Shown piece after piece: positions 30,227 to 41,300 of a stretch of DNA of 41,747 nt (within the stretch, counting starts at the first letter, position 1; every line of letters begins with the position of its first letter). The stretch lies in assembly GCA_949751835.1 (NCBI GenBank), contig CATKHK010000159.1, positions 1-41,747 of the forward strand, given 5' to 3'. Under the pieces are notes generated by a model. That model was not told the origin of the DNA and did no database searches. It saw only the letters and a list, made by a program, of their open reading frames with translations. This DNA comes from Blepharisma japonicum. Its lineage: Eukaryota; Ciliophora; Heterotrichea; Heterotrichida; Blepharismidae. The position numbers and the translations under genes were made by a program.

Positions 30227-32272
30227 ATGGAATTAGACCGTTCACACTCGATTTCTCCTTCCCAAAGCTCTAGTGAATCCCACAAAAAGCCTACCATGAA
30301 CCGGTTAGGTTCAACTCCATTATTCAAAAAGCGAAATGCCCCATTTTCCCACGACCTCAATATTCCAGACAGTGCATCAAAAGCTTCTCGTAGACCATCA
30401 GCGCCTGGTATCCCAAGATCTAGAGAACCAGAAACCCAAATAACTCCAGAAATAGCTGCAATGGTGGTTCGTCAATACTTGTTGCCTATGTTTGAATCTG
30501 ATAATGTAGGAAAAGGGAGGAACATGTTTTTCGGGCTCCCAGGAATGAGTGATATTAATAAACCTCTAGAAGTTATATCAGGGACTGTATACGGAGAGCT
30601 AAAACTGGCTGACCAGCTGATGAATCAGCTGACACAGGCAAGAAAAGAAATGAATCAAATAGGCCAAAATTTAAAAGATGCTGAACAAGAAAGGAAAAGT
30701 GTTTTAGCTGAGCTGGAAAATGTAAAAAAACAATATTTATCAGTAATATCAGAAATAGAAACTTGCCAATACCAATTCCAAGAAACTCTCTGTGCCCAGC
30801 AGCAGTCTGATTTGAAACTGTCATTCATGAACAACCAGTTATACGAATATAAGCAGCTCTACGCCTTAAATGATGCTGAAAATAAACAGTTTACTGTAGA
30901 CCTCCACGAGGAAAAAGCTTTAAATGATAAGCGAAGGAACACAGCTGCAGAGCTGGAACATGGTAACCAGCTTTTAAGGATGGAAAATGACATTATGTCA
31001 GAAAGACTAGGCGGACTCTACCAAGAGCTAGACAAACTTTCCCAGAGAAGGTTTATAGAAGATAAATTAGTAGAAGAAACCGACGTTCTTGTCCATTGTT
31101 TACGCAATTTAGCTGATTACTGCAATACTTTGTCACTCAGCCTTATTTCTGCTATGAACCAAAGAGACGAGCTTAAAATCCAGCATGCTGATATTGAAGC
31201 TTTAACTGAAGAAATCAAAACTTTAAGGGATAAATTAGTATCTAAAAGCAAAGAAGCCAGAAATAGCATAGAAAAAGAATATAATAGTGTCGTAGAACAG
31301 CGCGAAGAATACAAATCCAGGCTGTCTAAGCTTGAAAAGGCTTACAAAGATATGAGCGAAAGCTATGAAAAACTCCGCCAAAAGCTAAAACAGTGGAAAC
31401 AAAGAGGCAAACAGTACGGCGAACAAGAAGAAAAAGTCTGCAGTAAATGTCGGCAGACTTATACAGAAAAAGAAAATTATAACTGGTCTTGCAAAACTCA
31501 CAGTGGACAATTTAATGGAGAAATGTACTGGTGCTGTGGGAGAAAAGGAAAAGAAGCCTTAGGCTGTCAGACCTCAAAGCATGTGTCAAAAGAAGACGAA
31601 GACGAAGAAGCAGCCAAAGAAAAAGAAGACGACAAGTTTAAGCAAGGCACCGCTAAATGCTCAAGTTGCAAAGAAATAGGGCATAGAGCTCATGAATGTC
31701 CAAAAGATCCTAATATTAGAAGTGCACTAGATGCAGTTGACGAAATTGATAGAATTGATGGGATAAAATCAAGGAAAAAAGCAAATGTGAATAATATTGA
31801 CGTAAATCAGAAATTGATGGGAATTCTTAATGCGAGGTTTGGGCAGATAGGGTTTGGAGATGATATGGCGTCGTCCGCAGGGACTGAAACTTTGAGGGGG
31901 ATGGAAGAGGAGGAAGAAAATGCGGAAAATAATCAGGTGCATGAGCATGATCCTTTTAAAGATTTACATAGCATGAGAAATGAAGTTAGCTTCCAAGCAG
32001 ATCAAAATGCTGTAAAAATAGATGATATCCAAACAAGAGAAGAGACTGAAAACATAAGGTCAGGAAAAAGAAGACAGACTACAGGATTTAGCAACTCGAA
32101 AAATTTTAGTATGAATCCGAGAACGTCAGGGCAGCCAAGTCAAGATATGAGAAGCCCAAGCATAGACTCAGATTTCAAAATCCCTAATGTCCCTGGTGTG
32201 CCAAGCCAGGACTTAAGAAGCCCAAGCGTTGATTCTGAATTCAAGTTGCCAAGTGAGCTAAAATTAGATTAA
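30227..32272 (+). CDS. Coiled-coil protein with CHORD-like and CCHC zinc modules (681 aa)
   Basis: N-terminus Ser/Pro-rich and disordered (1-75). A conserved-looking stretch follows (80-125, ITPEIAAMVVRQYLLPMFES), then a long coiled coil (about 125-400). Next comes a Cys/His module (CSKCRQTY..., CKTHSG, YWCCGRKGKEALGC, then His), whose order recalls a CHORD-like domain. An acidic linker leads to a zinc knuckle CSSCKEIGHRAHEC (CX2CX4HX4C). The tail has SQDMRSPSIDSDFK repeated as SQDLRSPSVDSEFK about 30 residues apart. No UGA codon is used. Possibly a cytoskeletal or basal-body scaffold that binds RNA or protein through the knuckle; that role is inference. Confidence 0.8.
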   Translation: MELDRSHSISPSQSSSESHKKPTMNRLGSTPLFKKRNAPFSHDLNIPDSASKASRRPSAPGIPRSREPETQITPEIAAMVVRQYLLPMFESDNVGKGRNMFFGLPGMSDINKPLEVISGTVYGELKLADQLMNQLTQARKEMNQIGQNLKDAEQERKSVLAELENVKKQYLSVISEIETCQYQFQETLCAQQQSDLKLSFMNNQLYEYKQLYALNDAENKQFTVDLHEEKALNDKRRNTAAELEHGNQLLRMENDIMSERLGGLYQELDKLSQRRFIEDKLVEETDVLVHCLRNLADYCNTLSLSLISAMNQRDELKIQHADIEALTEEIKTLRDKLVSKSKEARNSIEKEYNSVVEQREEYKSRLSKLEKAYKDMSESYEKLRQKLKQWKQRGKQYGEQEEKVCSKCRQTYTEKENYNWSCKTHSGQFNGEMYWCCGRKGKEALGCQTSKHVSKEDEDEEAAKEKEDDKFKQGTAKCSSCKEIGHRAHECPKDPNIRSALDAVDEIDRIDGIKSRKKANVNNIDVNQKLMGILNARFGQIGFGDDMASSAGTETLRGMEEEEENAENNQVHEHDPFKDLHSMRNEVSFQADQNAVKIDDIQTREETENIRSGKRRQTTGFSNSKNFSMNPRTSGQPSQDMRSPSIDSDFKIPNVPGVPSQDLRSPSVDSEFKLPSELKLD

Positions 32273-32424
32273 ATTTTAATTATCATTGTGTAATATTTAT
32301 TATGAGCCAGATTATTATTTTTCCTCATGCAAAAATTATAAGCAACAAAGAATATGCAATAGAAATATTATCATTTAATTATAATAAAATAATATAATAT
32401 AAAAGAATTATTTTTTATAGTTTA

Positions 32425-33714
32425 ATGCTAAGGCAAATTGATGAAGAATTTTATGATGCATGCGAAAATATCAATCAGATGTCAAACTTGTATATGACAA
32501 TGCCTGTAATTTTGCATGAAAGCACTAATGAATCCCCAATCGCAACCGTTCAGACTTTAAGATGTGAGTCTCCTCCTTCTAGAAAGAGTAGTCATATGAA
32601 CAATGTCGAAATCATAACAGCTGGTCTAAAAATCATTAATAGAAGCAAAACAATCTCAAATAAACCCAAAGAGTTATTTCAATTTAATAATCTTCGATTA
32701 ATCCAAGAAATTGATCTTATTGATAAACGTGAAAGCGGCACGTGAGTTATGAAATTTTCTCCAGACCAAAAATCATTAGTGATTGGAGGACAAATAGGGA
32801 TTGTTTGCTTATATGATATAATAAATAATCCACCCAAGCTCATCGAAGAAACTCCTTTACGAATATTTGCAGAGCACGAAGGGATGATTACAGATATTGA
32901 TATTAATACTGAAGGTAATATTCTCACCTCATCATTAGATGGTGCTGTTAAGTTATGAAGAAAAAGCCAGGAAAGCTCAATACATACGTTTAAACATGCA
33001 ACGGCAGTTAATGCTGTATGCTCTCATCCATTATGCGGAAATGTGTTTGTTACTGCATCAAAAGACTCAATGATAAGGCAGTTTAGACTTCCTGAAAAGT
33101 ATGCAGAAAGCTTATATAAAGCTCCAAAAGAAGTAACTGCACTGACATATTCTCTTGATGGAGAATATTTGGCTGCTGGGCTTAAAAAAGGAGAGGTTAT
33201 CATATATCAGTCTCTACCTGAGACATATAAGTTGAGGCTTAAATATACTTTGAAATGCAGAAATCGCTTTGGACTGAAGAGAGGAGGGAGAAGAGTTACT
33301 AATTTAGAGTTCATGAATCATGATTATTTGCTTGTCACCACAAATGATTCAAGGATTCGATTATATAAATTTAAAGAAAATTTACTTGTTCAAAAATACA
33401 AAGGAAACATTAATGCCAAATTTCCTATAAGGGCCAGTTTTTCTTCTCATAAAGCACATATTATATGTGGATCAGAAAAGGGAAGGTTTTTTATATGAAA
33501 TACATTTAGACAAACAGAAGGAGAAAAAATTGAGAAAAATACAGAATTTGAAAGTTTTGATGCAAGATTCAATAAAGGTGGAGAGTTTTCTATTTTTGCT
33601 CCAGAAGGAGTAGTAGAGTCTGCTAAAGAATGGTATAGAGAAGGAGAAGTGACTCATATGATTTTATCAGCAGGGTCAAACGATACATTACGAATCTTTT
33701 TAAATGTTTCTTAA
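32425..33714 (+). CDS. WD40-repeat protein, WDR44-like (429 aa)
   Basis: Three standard frames join through UGA codons at 32743-32745, 32956-32958 and 33496-33498. The last two sit at the end of WD blades, where Trp or an aromatic is expected (LDGAVKLW, KGRFFIW). Blades visible: WVMKFSPDQKSLVIGGQIG; GMITDIDINTEGNILTSSLDG; AVNAVCSHPLCGNVFVTASKD; VTALTYSLDGEYLAAGLKKG; VTNLEFMNHDYLLVTTNDSRI; and a final RASFSSHKAHIICGSEKG. The last two resemble WDR44-type propellers, which act in Rab11-linked membrane traffic. About seven blades in 320 residues after a ~105-residue disordered N-terminus. Stop TAA 33712-33714. Confidence 0.88.
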
Positions 33715-33806
33715 ATTTATATATACATAAATATCTCAAATAATTCTTATTTACCCAGAATATTAAGAAAATCAGTTTAAAATACATTTTTGTAAATTAA
33801 AATTTA

Positions 33807-34730
33807 TTACCTACTCTTAGCTAACACAAGGGTACATTTAGGGCATCTATGCATCCTTAGCTTATCAAGCCATTCAGGCACTCTACAGCATGAAGTAATT
33901 GTTGAAAAAACTTTTATTAAAGGCCGAGGGATTTTTGCATTGAAATCTAATGTAGTGTGCACAACTTCTTTACAAAAATGGCAATAAGCTGTGCATGGCA
34001 TATTTCCAAATGTTGGTAAACTTCCTTTCATATAAGATTCGTTAGTTAATTTTCCAGCTTCTGATATTATTGAATCATATTTTTCTGTTTTTGCTGTACA
34101 AGCAGTAAAAGCTGTTGGGGCTTTTTTATGAAAATTTGATTTTAATTCATCTGTCTGCTCTAATGAATCAATAAAGGTATTTTCTTTTTCTCTTGAAGGC
34201 TCTTCTCCATGTCCTAAATAAATCACAGAATCACAATCACTGAGGTTTCGCCCATGGCATGATCCAGTGCTTATAGGGCTTTGATTTTTTACAAATAATT
34301 TATTTTCATCAATTGCAATAACCTGCTTCGAGGTATTTGCAACTTGTTTAGTGATTTCTTTTAAAACTTGCTCATCTGGAACACCCATTAGGACACAAAT
34401 GCTACTGCTTCTTCTGTGTGAATTTTTTCGGCTATGATTTGGAGGAGGCTGTGGAGAGGTTTCTTCAGCATAATTCAGGAATTTTCCAGATTTAAAATCA
34501 ATAAGACCTTCATGAACAAGCAGGTTTTCATCAATAATTTTATCTGTCAAAATTTCATCAATTGCTTGGGATTGACGGATATTTGTATATCGTCTTTGGG
34601 ATGCTCTTGATTGTGTTTTCTTATGTTCTGACGAAAAAATGCATTCATTTTGAGTCCTTTGAACTGTTTGTGGTGTCTCTTTGATAAGATCTGCAAGATC
34701 TTTTTCTGGGGTTGAAAAATCAGTTGTCAT
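33807..34730 (-). CDS. LITAF-like zinc-binding protein, degenerate (307 aa)
   Basis: The frame is open to an ATG at 34770-34772, but the Met at 34728-34730 (MTTDFSTPEKDL) is preferred because the extra 14 residues look like translated leader. The first ~250 residues are polar and disordered with Ser/Arg patches (SRKNSHRRSSS). The last ~60 resemble a LITAF domain: an N-terminal Cys-x2-Cys (YCHFCKE), then His-x-Cys-Pro-x-Cys (HRCPKC) about 45 residues later. The stretch between is less hydrophobic than in LITAF/SIMPLE, so monotopic membrane insertion on endosomes is uncertain. Convergent with the WD40 gene, 92 bp apart. Confidence 0.65.
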   Translation of the reverse strand: MTTDFSTPEKDLADLIKETPQTVQRTQNECIFSSEHKKTQSRASQRRYTNIRQSQAIDEILTDKIIDENLLVHEGLIDFKSGKFLNYAEETSPQPPPNHSRKNSHRRSSSICVLMGVPDEQVLKEITKQVANTSKQVIAIDENKLFVKNQSPISTGSCHGRNLSDCDSVIYLGHGEEPSREKENTFIDSLEQTDELKSNFHKKAPTAFTACTAKTEKYDSIISEAGKLTNESYMKGSLPTFGNMPCTAYCHFCKEVVHTTLDFNAKIPRPLIKVFSTITSCCRVPEWLDKLRMHRCPKCTLVLAKSR

Positions 34731-35198
34731 ATTCAGTTTATTTTTAAATATGAAAGTGAGTTGAAGAATCAAATTAAAAAATTATTAGAAAAATAAAGAA
34801 AATAAGGAAAATTTGATGAATTAAGAGCCAATTTAAACTTAAAAGCAGCTAAAATTAGGGAAAAACCTTAATTCATGCCAAAGTTTAACGAATAACTCCA
34901 CTTTTAGTAAAACTTTTATTTTTGGGTAAGATTACTCTCTAACCTTGTAAACAAGATTAATTTTGGCTCTGAATAGGGAGCCTCGTGCGCACTGACTGTT
35001 AGAACTAGCAGCCTCCAGTCTCGAAGGATTCTTTTTCTAGAACACCAATTGAGCCGTCACATATTCAGGGAGCTGTTTCTTAGTAGTAAAGAAATATTTT
35101 AAAAGTCAAATCAACTAAAATATTAAAGTCCCAGACACAAGAAATTAAAATCATATATATTTAGTTACTGAATTAATGGAAACAGAGTTGTACTGAGC

Positions 35199-35218
35199 AA
35201 TCAGCTCTAGAGCTGATT
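35199..35218. repeat. Perfect 20-bp palindrome
   Basis: AATCAGCTCTAGAGCTGATT reads the same on both strands, with no loop. Related shorter inverted repeats with AGATCAGC/GATCTAGC cores follow at 35703-35729 and 35820-35834. Confidence 0.85.
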
Positions 35219-35493
35219 AACTAGCGGTCATGTCCAATATTTTATGTATCAACTTTTAAGAGGTTCACTACATATGATTCTGCTAATTTTATGGTATTGG
35301 AACTTAAAACCAGGATATGTATTGCTAAATAAAAACTGCATGATGGCTAGAATTTTCATATGATTTAATCAAAGATCAAAGAAAATCTATTTGCCTTTAT
35401 AAGGTGATATTGAGCTCCAGAATAATACAATTGTTATTCAATGAATAAATTTTCAATAATTATTCCTCAAAAAATCTATTAAGTCACATAAAA

Positions 35494-35688
35494 ATGTATA
35501 ATGATAAGTTCTTCTGGATATTCAAAAAAACACTGCTATATGTAGATGTAGGTGCATTTTTGCTGAATTTCTTGGAAGATCCATATTATTTCCTTTTAGA
35601 GATTATATTAATTTTGTATAGCTTATATTCGGCTATTAGGTACTCCTTCTCGGATGATATTGTTTTCATTGAAAATCCTCAATATTAA
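35494..35688 (+). CDS. Doubtful small hydrophobic ORF (64 aa)
   Basis: ATG to TAA, with a hydrophobic run (YYFLLEIILILYSLYSAIRYSF) that could be one membrane helix. It sits in a long spacer, uses one ordinary Trp codon and has no recognisable relatives by eye. It could be a small membrane protein, a piece of a decayed channel-like gene, or chance. Confidence 0.22.
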   Translation: MYNDKFFWIFKKTLLYVDVGAFLLNFLEDPYYFLLEIILILYSLYSAIRYSFSDDIVFIENPQY

Positions 35689-35979
35689 AGATTTATTGCA
35701 CTGATCTAGCTTGTATTCTAGAGCAGATCCACTGGCATTAGATTTGCTTGATAAAATGATAGTTATTAATATTGAAAAAAGAGAGCTGCTTTGCATTGTT
35801 TAGAGCATTCTTATTTTGAAGATCAGCATGATCTAGCAGATGAGCCCCTTTCAAGAGATTGCTTTAACTGGAACCTTAGAAATTGTTAATTAGAAAAAGG
35901 CTGTTTTCAAAAATTGGCATATGAAAATATATTGCTTAGGTTGTGAAATGCGATTTAGAGAGAATTAATTTATATAAAT

Positions 35980-36777
35980 TTAATAAGTTATATAATTTCC
36001 TTCTATATTATCCAAAGGTATGAACGACTGATTTTTCTCAGGAGACTGTGTTGATTTGTAAACAAATTTAGCTTTTTTATAAGTTTCATTAAAAATTTCA
36101 ACTGATTTTTTCATCAGAAACCCTGTGATTGGCTTAATTTTCATATTATTCTTTGCCATATTTTTTGGGTATCTAAACGTCTCATGATAAGGGAAATAAT
36201 GCAAATCCCTTATAAGCATTTCTTCTTCAATGTGAGGCTTTTCCTCATTAATAATTTTTTGAAAATTATTAGTAAGTCCGATATTGGGAATTTTCTTGAT
36301 ATTTCTAACCAGTGTCAAAGCTTTAGGCTCTTTTATCATTTGGTCAGCTGAAAACATCAAGCCTAGCGCGTCATGTATGATTTTGTGGCTCATGTCATTT
36401 AGCATCCTGTCCTTCAATACGAACTGCACAACCCTTTTCATAACACTCAAAGCGATTTCTTTTGTGTCAGGAGAATCCAATACTTTTAAAGTCAAATCTT
36501 TTATAGAATTTTCCATAACTTCTGTGCCCATAACTTCGTTAAAGAATAAAATCAATTCCTCTTTGGACTCAGGGTCATCAAGCAGCCTTTGAAGGAGGTC
36601 TTTAAAAAGATTTTCTACCTCCTCTTTGACTTCTGGATGATCCATGCAATCACGGGTCGATTTAATTAATCTCTTAGTTACGATATCTTGGATGATTGCA
36701 ATAGAATAGACTGAAGTACCAAATAGAATTGTGCTTGGTAAATAAGTCCTAAATACCTCAGTAAAGAACTTTGACAT
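35980..36777 (-). CDS. Uncharacterised protein with N-terminal membrane segment (265 aa)
   Basis: ATG at 36775-36777. A short polar start (MSKFFTEVFRTY) leads into a hydrophobic helix (about 13-32, LPSTILFGTSVYSIAIIQDI). A repeated helical pattern follows in which Asp-Pro-x-x-Lys-Glu motifs recur every ~30-40 residues (DHPEVKEEVENLFKDLL, DDPESKEELILFFNEVM, DSPDTKEIALSVMKRVV). These look like three tandem copies of one helical unit. The last third is basic with aromatic residues. N-terminal anchor plus helical repeats would suit a mitochondrial or ER membrane protein with a soluble domain; that is inference. No family name. Confidence 0.72.
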   Translation of the reverse strand: MSKFFTEVFRTYLPSTILFGTSVYSIAIIQDIVTKRLIKSTRDCMDHPEVKEEVENLFKDLLQRLLDDPESKEELILFFNEVMGTEVMENSIKDLTLKVLDSPDTKEIALSVMKRVVQFVLKDRMLNDMSHKIIHDALGLMFSADQMIKEPKALTLVRNIKKIPNIGLTNNFQKIINEEKPHIEEEMLIRDLHYFPYHETFRYPKNMAKNNMKIKPITGFLMKKSVEIFNETYKKAKFVYKSTQSPEKNQSFIPLDNIEGNYITY

Positions 36778-36939
36778 TTAGAATTTACAAAAAAATAATA
36801 ATTTGGGAGCACGTATAATAACTGATCAGAGATGATGTCATTAAATATTAATGGGAAGTATCAAAAATTACTGAATTTTAAAATAGATAGTTAGGATGGC
36901 TAATAGTGAGGATTGTTTAGGAAAGTTTAGGGTATCAAA

Positions 36940-37920
36940 TTAATTATTATTTCAATTATCGTGGCTTCCAAATGAGCTAGCAGTTCTTCTGCATTGCAGA
37001 ATCGATGCAGTTGCTGGCCTTGATTTTAGGCTTGTCCCTCTTCTGGATTTTGAATTATCTTTGGTTGAAATCCCATTATCTCTGGAAGGGGTGTTAGGCC
37101 TGGAATTTTGAGATTTTTTAGCTAAAAATAGGCATTCTTGAACTAAGTTTTGCATGTTTTTCTCGCTGATCCTACTTTCATGTTTTAACTCTAAAATTGG
37201 CTTTGTTTCTTTATTAGAAAAAATTTCATTTTTCTCATTATTTGCTTTAATTTCATCGCATCTTCCAACTGAGCTTCATCGTTTATGGCCAGAATCTGTA
37301 TATTTTGTGGTAGAATAAACGCTTCTTGGAGGTGATTTTTGATTTATTCCTTGTACCCCTAAAGGCATTGTTGTTAGAAAAGTACTTAAAGATGGCTCAA
37401 CTTCTTTAGAAGGAGTTACTGATCTTGCAGGATTAAAATCTTGGTAAATTTCAAAATGTTTTCTATAAAATTTTGTTTTGAAATTAGAGGAATTTTTTTT
37501 TGTGTGTAATAGCAAAGCTTTAATATCACGAAAAACAATACCATTATTTTGCTTTTCTCTTGACTCATAAATATTTTTCAGCTGATTTAAAGTGATATTT
37601 CCATTTCCATACTGATTTATTAACTCCACATATTTCCCATTTGTTATCTTTGTTGCTTCTTGTATCCTATGACTCTTTTCTAATGCAAATGGATTAATTT
37701 TTTCTTTTGGGGCTTCATAGTCTTTGAATTTTACATCAGTCATTCATTCAGGCGAGTCATCAAAATTTCGATCACTTTCATTATCCCTGGTATTGCTCAT
37801 AATTGAGCATATAATTTTTGCATCATCTTTTGGCTTTCATAATCCAAGTAGCCCATGGATTCGTCTTTTTCTTGATTTTTTAGCTTCTTTTTGTTTGAGT
37901 AAAGCAAATTTGGAATTCAT
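36940..37920 (-). CDS. Uncharacterised basic protein (326 aa)
   Basis: Built from three standard-code frames joined by UGA as Trp (37741-area, 37276-37278, 36952-36954). ATG at 37918-37920, TAA at 36940-36942, ending Trp-Asn-Asn-Asn. The N-terminus is basic (KQKEAKKSRKRRIHGLLGLW). A central helical part (KYVELINQYGNGNITLNQLKNIY) has some EF-hand rhythm but too few ligands to claim one. The rest is Ser/Arg/Pro-rich and probably disordered (RPNTPSRDNG, SRRGTSLKSRPATAS). No membrane segment. Function unknown; possibly cytoskeleton- or nucleus-associated. Confidence 0.62.
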
Positions 37921-38313
37921 AAATATTGAAGTAAACTTTAAATTAATTCAATATATAAATGTCTGATGGTAAAGTGAGAAACAATTGAAAATAGATATTT
38001 TTCGAATCAAGCTATTAAGGTAATCTTACTGTGATTATAGCCTTATATGCCTTATATAAATGTAGATAAAAATTTTGATTTTTAGCGCTATATAATGAAA
38101 AATTATTCTTGATGGCTAACTGCAATAATATAGAAATTATAATTAAAAATATTTTGAATTATTTTTTACAAAAGTCCTAGATTAATGATTAAAATACGAG
38201 TTTTAAATTAATTTGTTTCTGGTTTAAATTTCTTTGATTTCTTTATTTTCATATAAATAATATCTGAAATTCTGAGTAAATTTTTGAGCTTATTTATGTT
38301 TTAATCATTAATA
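37921..38313. other. Divergent intergenic region upstream of the Ca channel
   Basis: 393 bp between the start codons of the basic-protein gene and the channel gene. Very AT-rich, no open frame. Presumed promoters for both. Confidence 0.55.
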
Positions 38314-41300
38314 ATGGCCCAAACAGAAGAAAAAAGAACTAATGCCAAGCTTAAAAATCCAGTTTATCGGATGAATCACGATTTTGAGCTTCTTTATGCA
38401 CAGCAGTTAGAATTCCAAAGGATTTCAGAGCAAGTAGATGTGTCTTTAGTCAAAATGAAATGCAAAATTGATAAATATTCTTTTGCTGAAACTTCTCTGT
38501 TTTTTTTCCACGTTGACAGCCCTTTTAGAAAATTTTTACTAGAGCTTACAATGAATATCTGATTTGATCGATTTATTTTGCTTGTTCTTTTACTGAACAG
38601 TATTTGCTTAGCTTACGAAATACAAACTGATAAGTGACTCCAGTGAAACGAAGCCTTAGAACAAGTATTTTTAGTGATTTTTACAATAGAAATATTTCTC
38701 AGAATTTTTGCAAAAGGCTTAATATTAGGAAAGTATACATATTTTCGAGATTTTTGAAATATTTTTGATTTTATTATAATTTTGATCGGATGGTTTGGAG
38801 AATTAGATGAAAATGTAGATCAAACCATTACAAGGACTTTTAGACTTTTTAGACCTTTAAGAGCTATAAATAGCTTTCCTGAATTAAAAATTATCATTTT
38901 ATCAATCATGAAGTCAATACCTTTACTACTTGATATTTTTTCGCTTTTCAGCCTCGTCATACTAATATACGCAATTGCGGGAACTCGTATTTATGCAGGT
39001 CTCTATAATCAACAATGCTACACTCAAGATGGAAATACGACAGGAGTTTATTGCTACTTAGATCCATATTGCAAAGAATTTGAAATTAATTGCGGAAAGG
39101 GAAATTCTCGATGCGGAGAAGGAGAGTATTGTTGAGATAGCAATCTAAATTTAAATAATGGAATCTCATCATTTGACAATATTGGAGAAAGCATTTTAAC
39201 TGTATTAAATGTCGTATTTGTGGAAGGCTGAAGCGCAATAATGTTTGAAGGTAGACTGGCTTATAATGAAATTCTTTTAAACGATATATTTTTTGTATCT
39301 TTAATTGTTATTGGAGCATTTTTTTTACTGAATTTAATTAAAGCTGTTTTATTTGTAAAATTTCATGAAGTTGTAAATGAAGAAAAAATTTTGAAAAAAA
39401 ATAACGGGATAATTATTGATGAAAAAGAAGAAAATGATTTTAAGCCGAAAGAGCCTGAAGATAACAGTGGAGCATGATATTTCTGGTATATTATTAGAAT
39501 CAAACTATATCTATTTTTCCAAAGCAAAATTTATTATTGATTAATAGGAACTTGCACATTGGTTAACACAATTTTTTTATCGACTGAATATTATGGAATG
39601 TCATCCTCGCATAAACGATCAGTTCTATATAGCGATGCTTTATTTACTTGAATATTTTTAACTGAAATGATCTTAAAATTAATTGCACTAGGGATAAAAG
39701 GATATAAAGCCGACAATTTCCATATTTTTGAGGCAGTTTTAGTTATTTTTGGAATTGCCGAATTTATTTTTCTTAAACTTTCTTATGATTTTGATTCTGC
39801 TGAATTGCGATTCCTTAGGACTATTAGAATATTCAGGGTTTTTAAGCTAGCTCGAAGGTGGAAAGGATTAAGATATTTAATTGAAAAGGCTTGAAGCAGT
39901 GCAAAACTGGTTATTTACTTAGGAATTCTTTGTTTTATTGTATTATTTGTTTATGCTATAATAGGTGTTCAAATATTTCGAGGAAAATTGCATGAAAATG
40001 GAGAAGAATCTCGCTCGAATTTTGATAACTTATTTTGGGCATTTATAACTACATTCCAATTATTTACAGATGAAAACTGAAATTCTGTATGATATGACTC
40101 AGTCAATGGAGCCGGTTGATGGGCTACAGCATACTATTTTTCAATTTTAAGTATAGGGAGCTATATTTTATTTGATTTTTTCTTAGCCATATTATTAGAA
40201 CAGTTCGAAGAAACTAAAGAAAACAATAATTTTCTCAACTCAAAATCCCAAAAAACAGAGTTAAGTTTAACAGATCAAAAGCTAGAAAAAAAGAGAAGAG
40301 AAATTTTTGAGAAAAAACTTAGGCAATTAAACGAAAAGCAATACGATCCATTACCAATGCATGGAAAATCTCTATATTTATTTACTGTGGACAGTAATTT
40401 TAGACAGAAACTCAGAAAAATGATTTTGCATCCTTATTTCAATAGTTTAACGTTTTGAATCCAAGTATTATCAGCATTTTTTTTGACTTTTGATAAAACA
40501 ATAATGGATCCTTATGAGTTCAAAGTTTTATTAGTAGGAAGGACTATTGTTTTATCATGCTTATGGATTGAAATTTTTATAAAAGTCATAGTCAGTTCCT
40601 TTTTATTTGGAAAAAAAGCATACCTTAAAGATGGCTGAAACATTCTTGATTTTTTAGTGTGCTTTCTAGGAACTGTTAGAATGATTGTTAGAAATCTATT
40701 TTTCGACTCAATTCCCATTGATTTTTTTATTTTTTTGCAAGCGTTTTTTTCATTAAGAGTTCTCCGACTTGTATCAAGGAATCAAAGGCTGAAAAAAATA
40801 GTCACGGCAATAATTTCAGCATTCCCAGTACTATTCAATGTCATGATTTTGTCGTTTTTAGACTATTTTATGTTTGGAGTTGTAGGAGTTATTTATTTTA
40901 AAGGTGCTTTTCACTCATGCAATGATCCAACAATTGAATCAGAAAAAAATTGTGTAGGTACCTTTTTTAATGGGACAGATTATCAAGATAGAGCTTGGAT
41001 AAACTCTAAGTATAATTTTGACAATATTATTCATGCCATAAATTTACTTTTTCAAATATCTTCAATTGAAGATTGACCGAATTTCATGTTTACTATTGTT
41101 GATGCTGTTGGGCCAGGGCAGTCAATGAAAAGAGATTACAATCCTTATGCAGCTTTATTTGTAGTTGTATTTTTATTTATTACGACCTTTTTTGTAGTAA
41201 ATTTATATATTGGAGCCATCGTCACAAAATTTTCTGAAATTCATGATGAGCTTGATGGGTCATTAATTTTGACGGGTAGACAAAAAGAATGGGTAGATAC

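Larger units (their letters stand above)
34731..35979. other. Spacer with palindromes and possible decayed gene
   Basis: 1.25 kb. Near 34960-35065 the sequence is less AT-rich and can form short hairpins (GGCTCT..GGAGCC at about 34966-34983), but I recognise no RNA family. A 64-codon hydrophobic frame lies at 35494-35688. From 35700 to 35890 the plus strand reads RADPLALDLLDKMIVINIEKRELL before TAGs, as if from a decayed gene. Three inverted repeats lie at 35199-35218, 35703-35729 and 35820-35834. Confidence 0.45.

Noticed and set aside
34940-35090. Possible structural RNA (tRNA, snRNA, SRP or RNase P RNA) in the GC-raised spacer
   Set aside because: No B-box of a tRNA and none of the conserved core motifs of these RNAs could be found by eye; only short hairpins.
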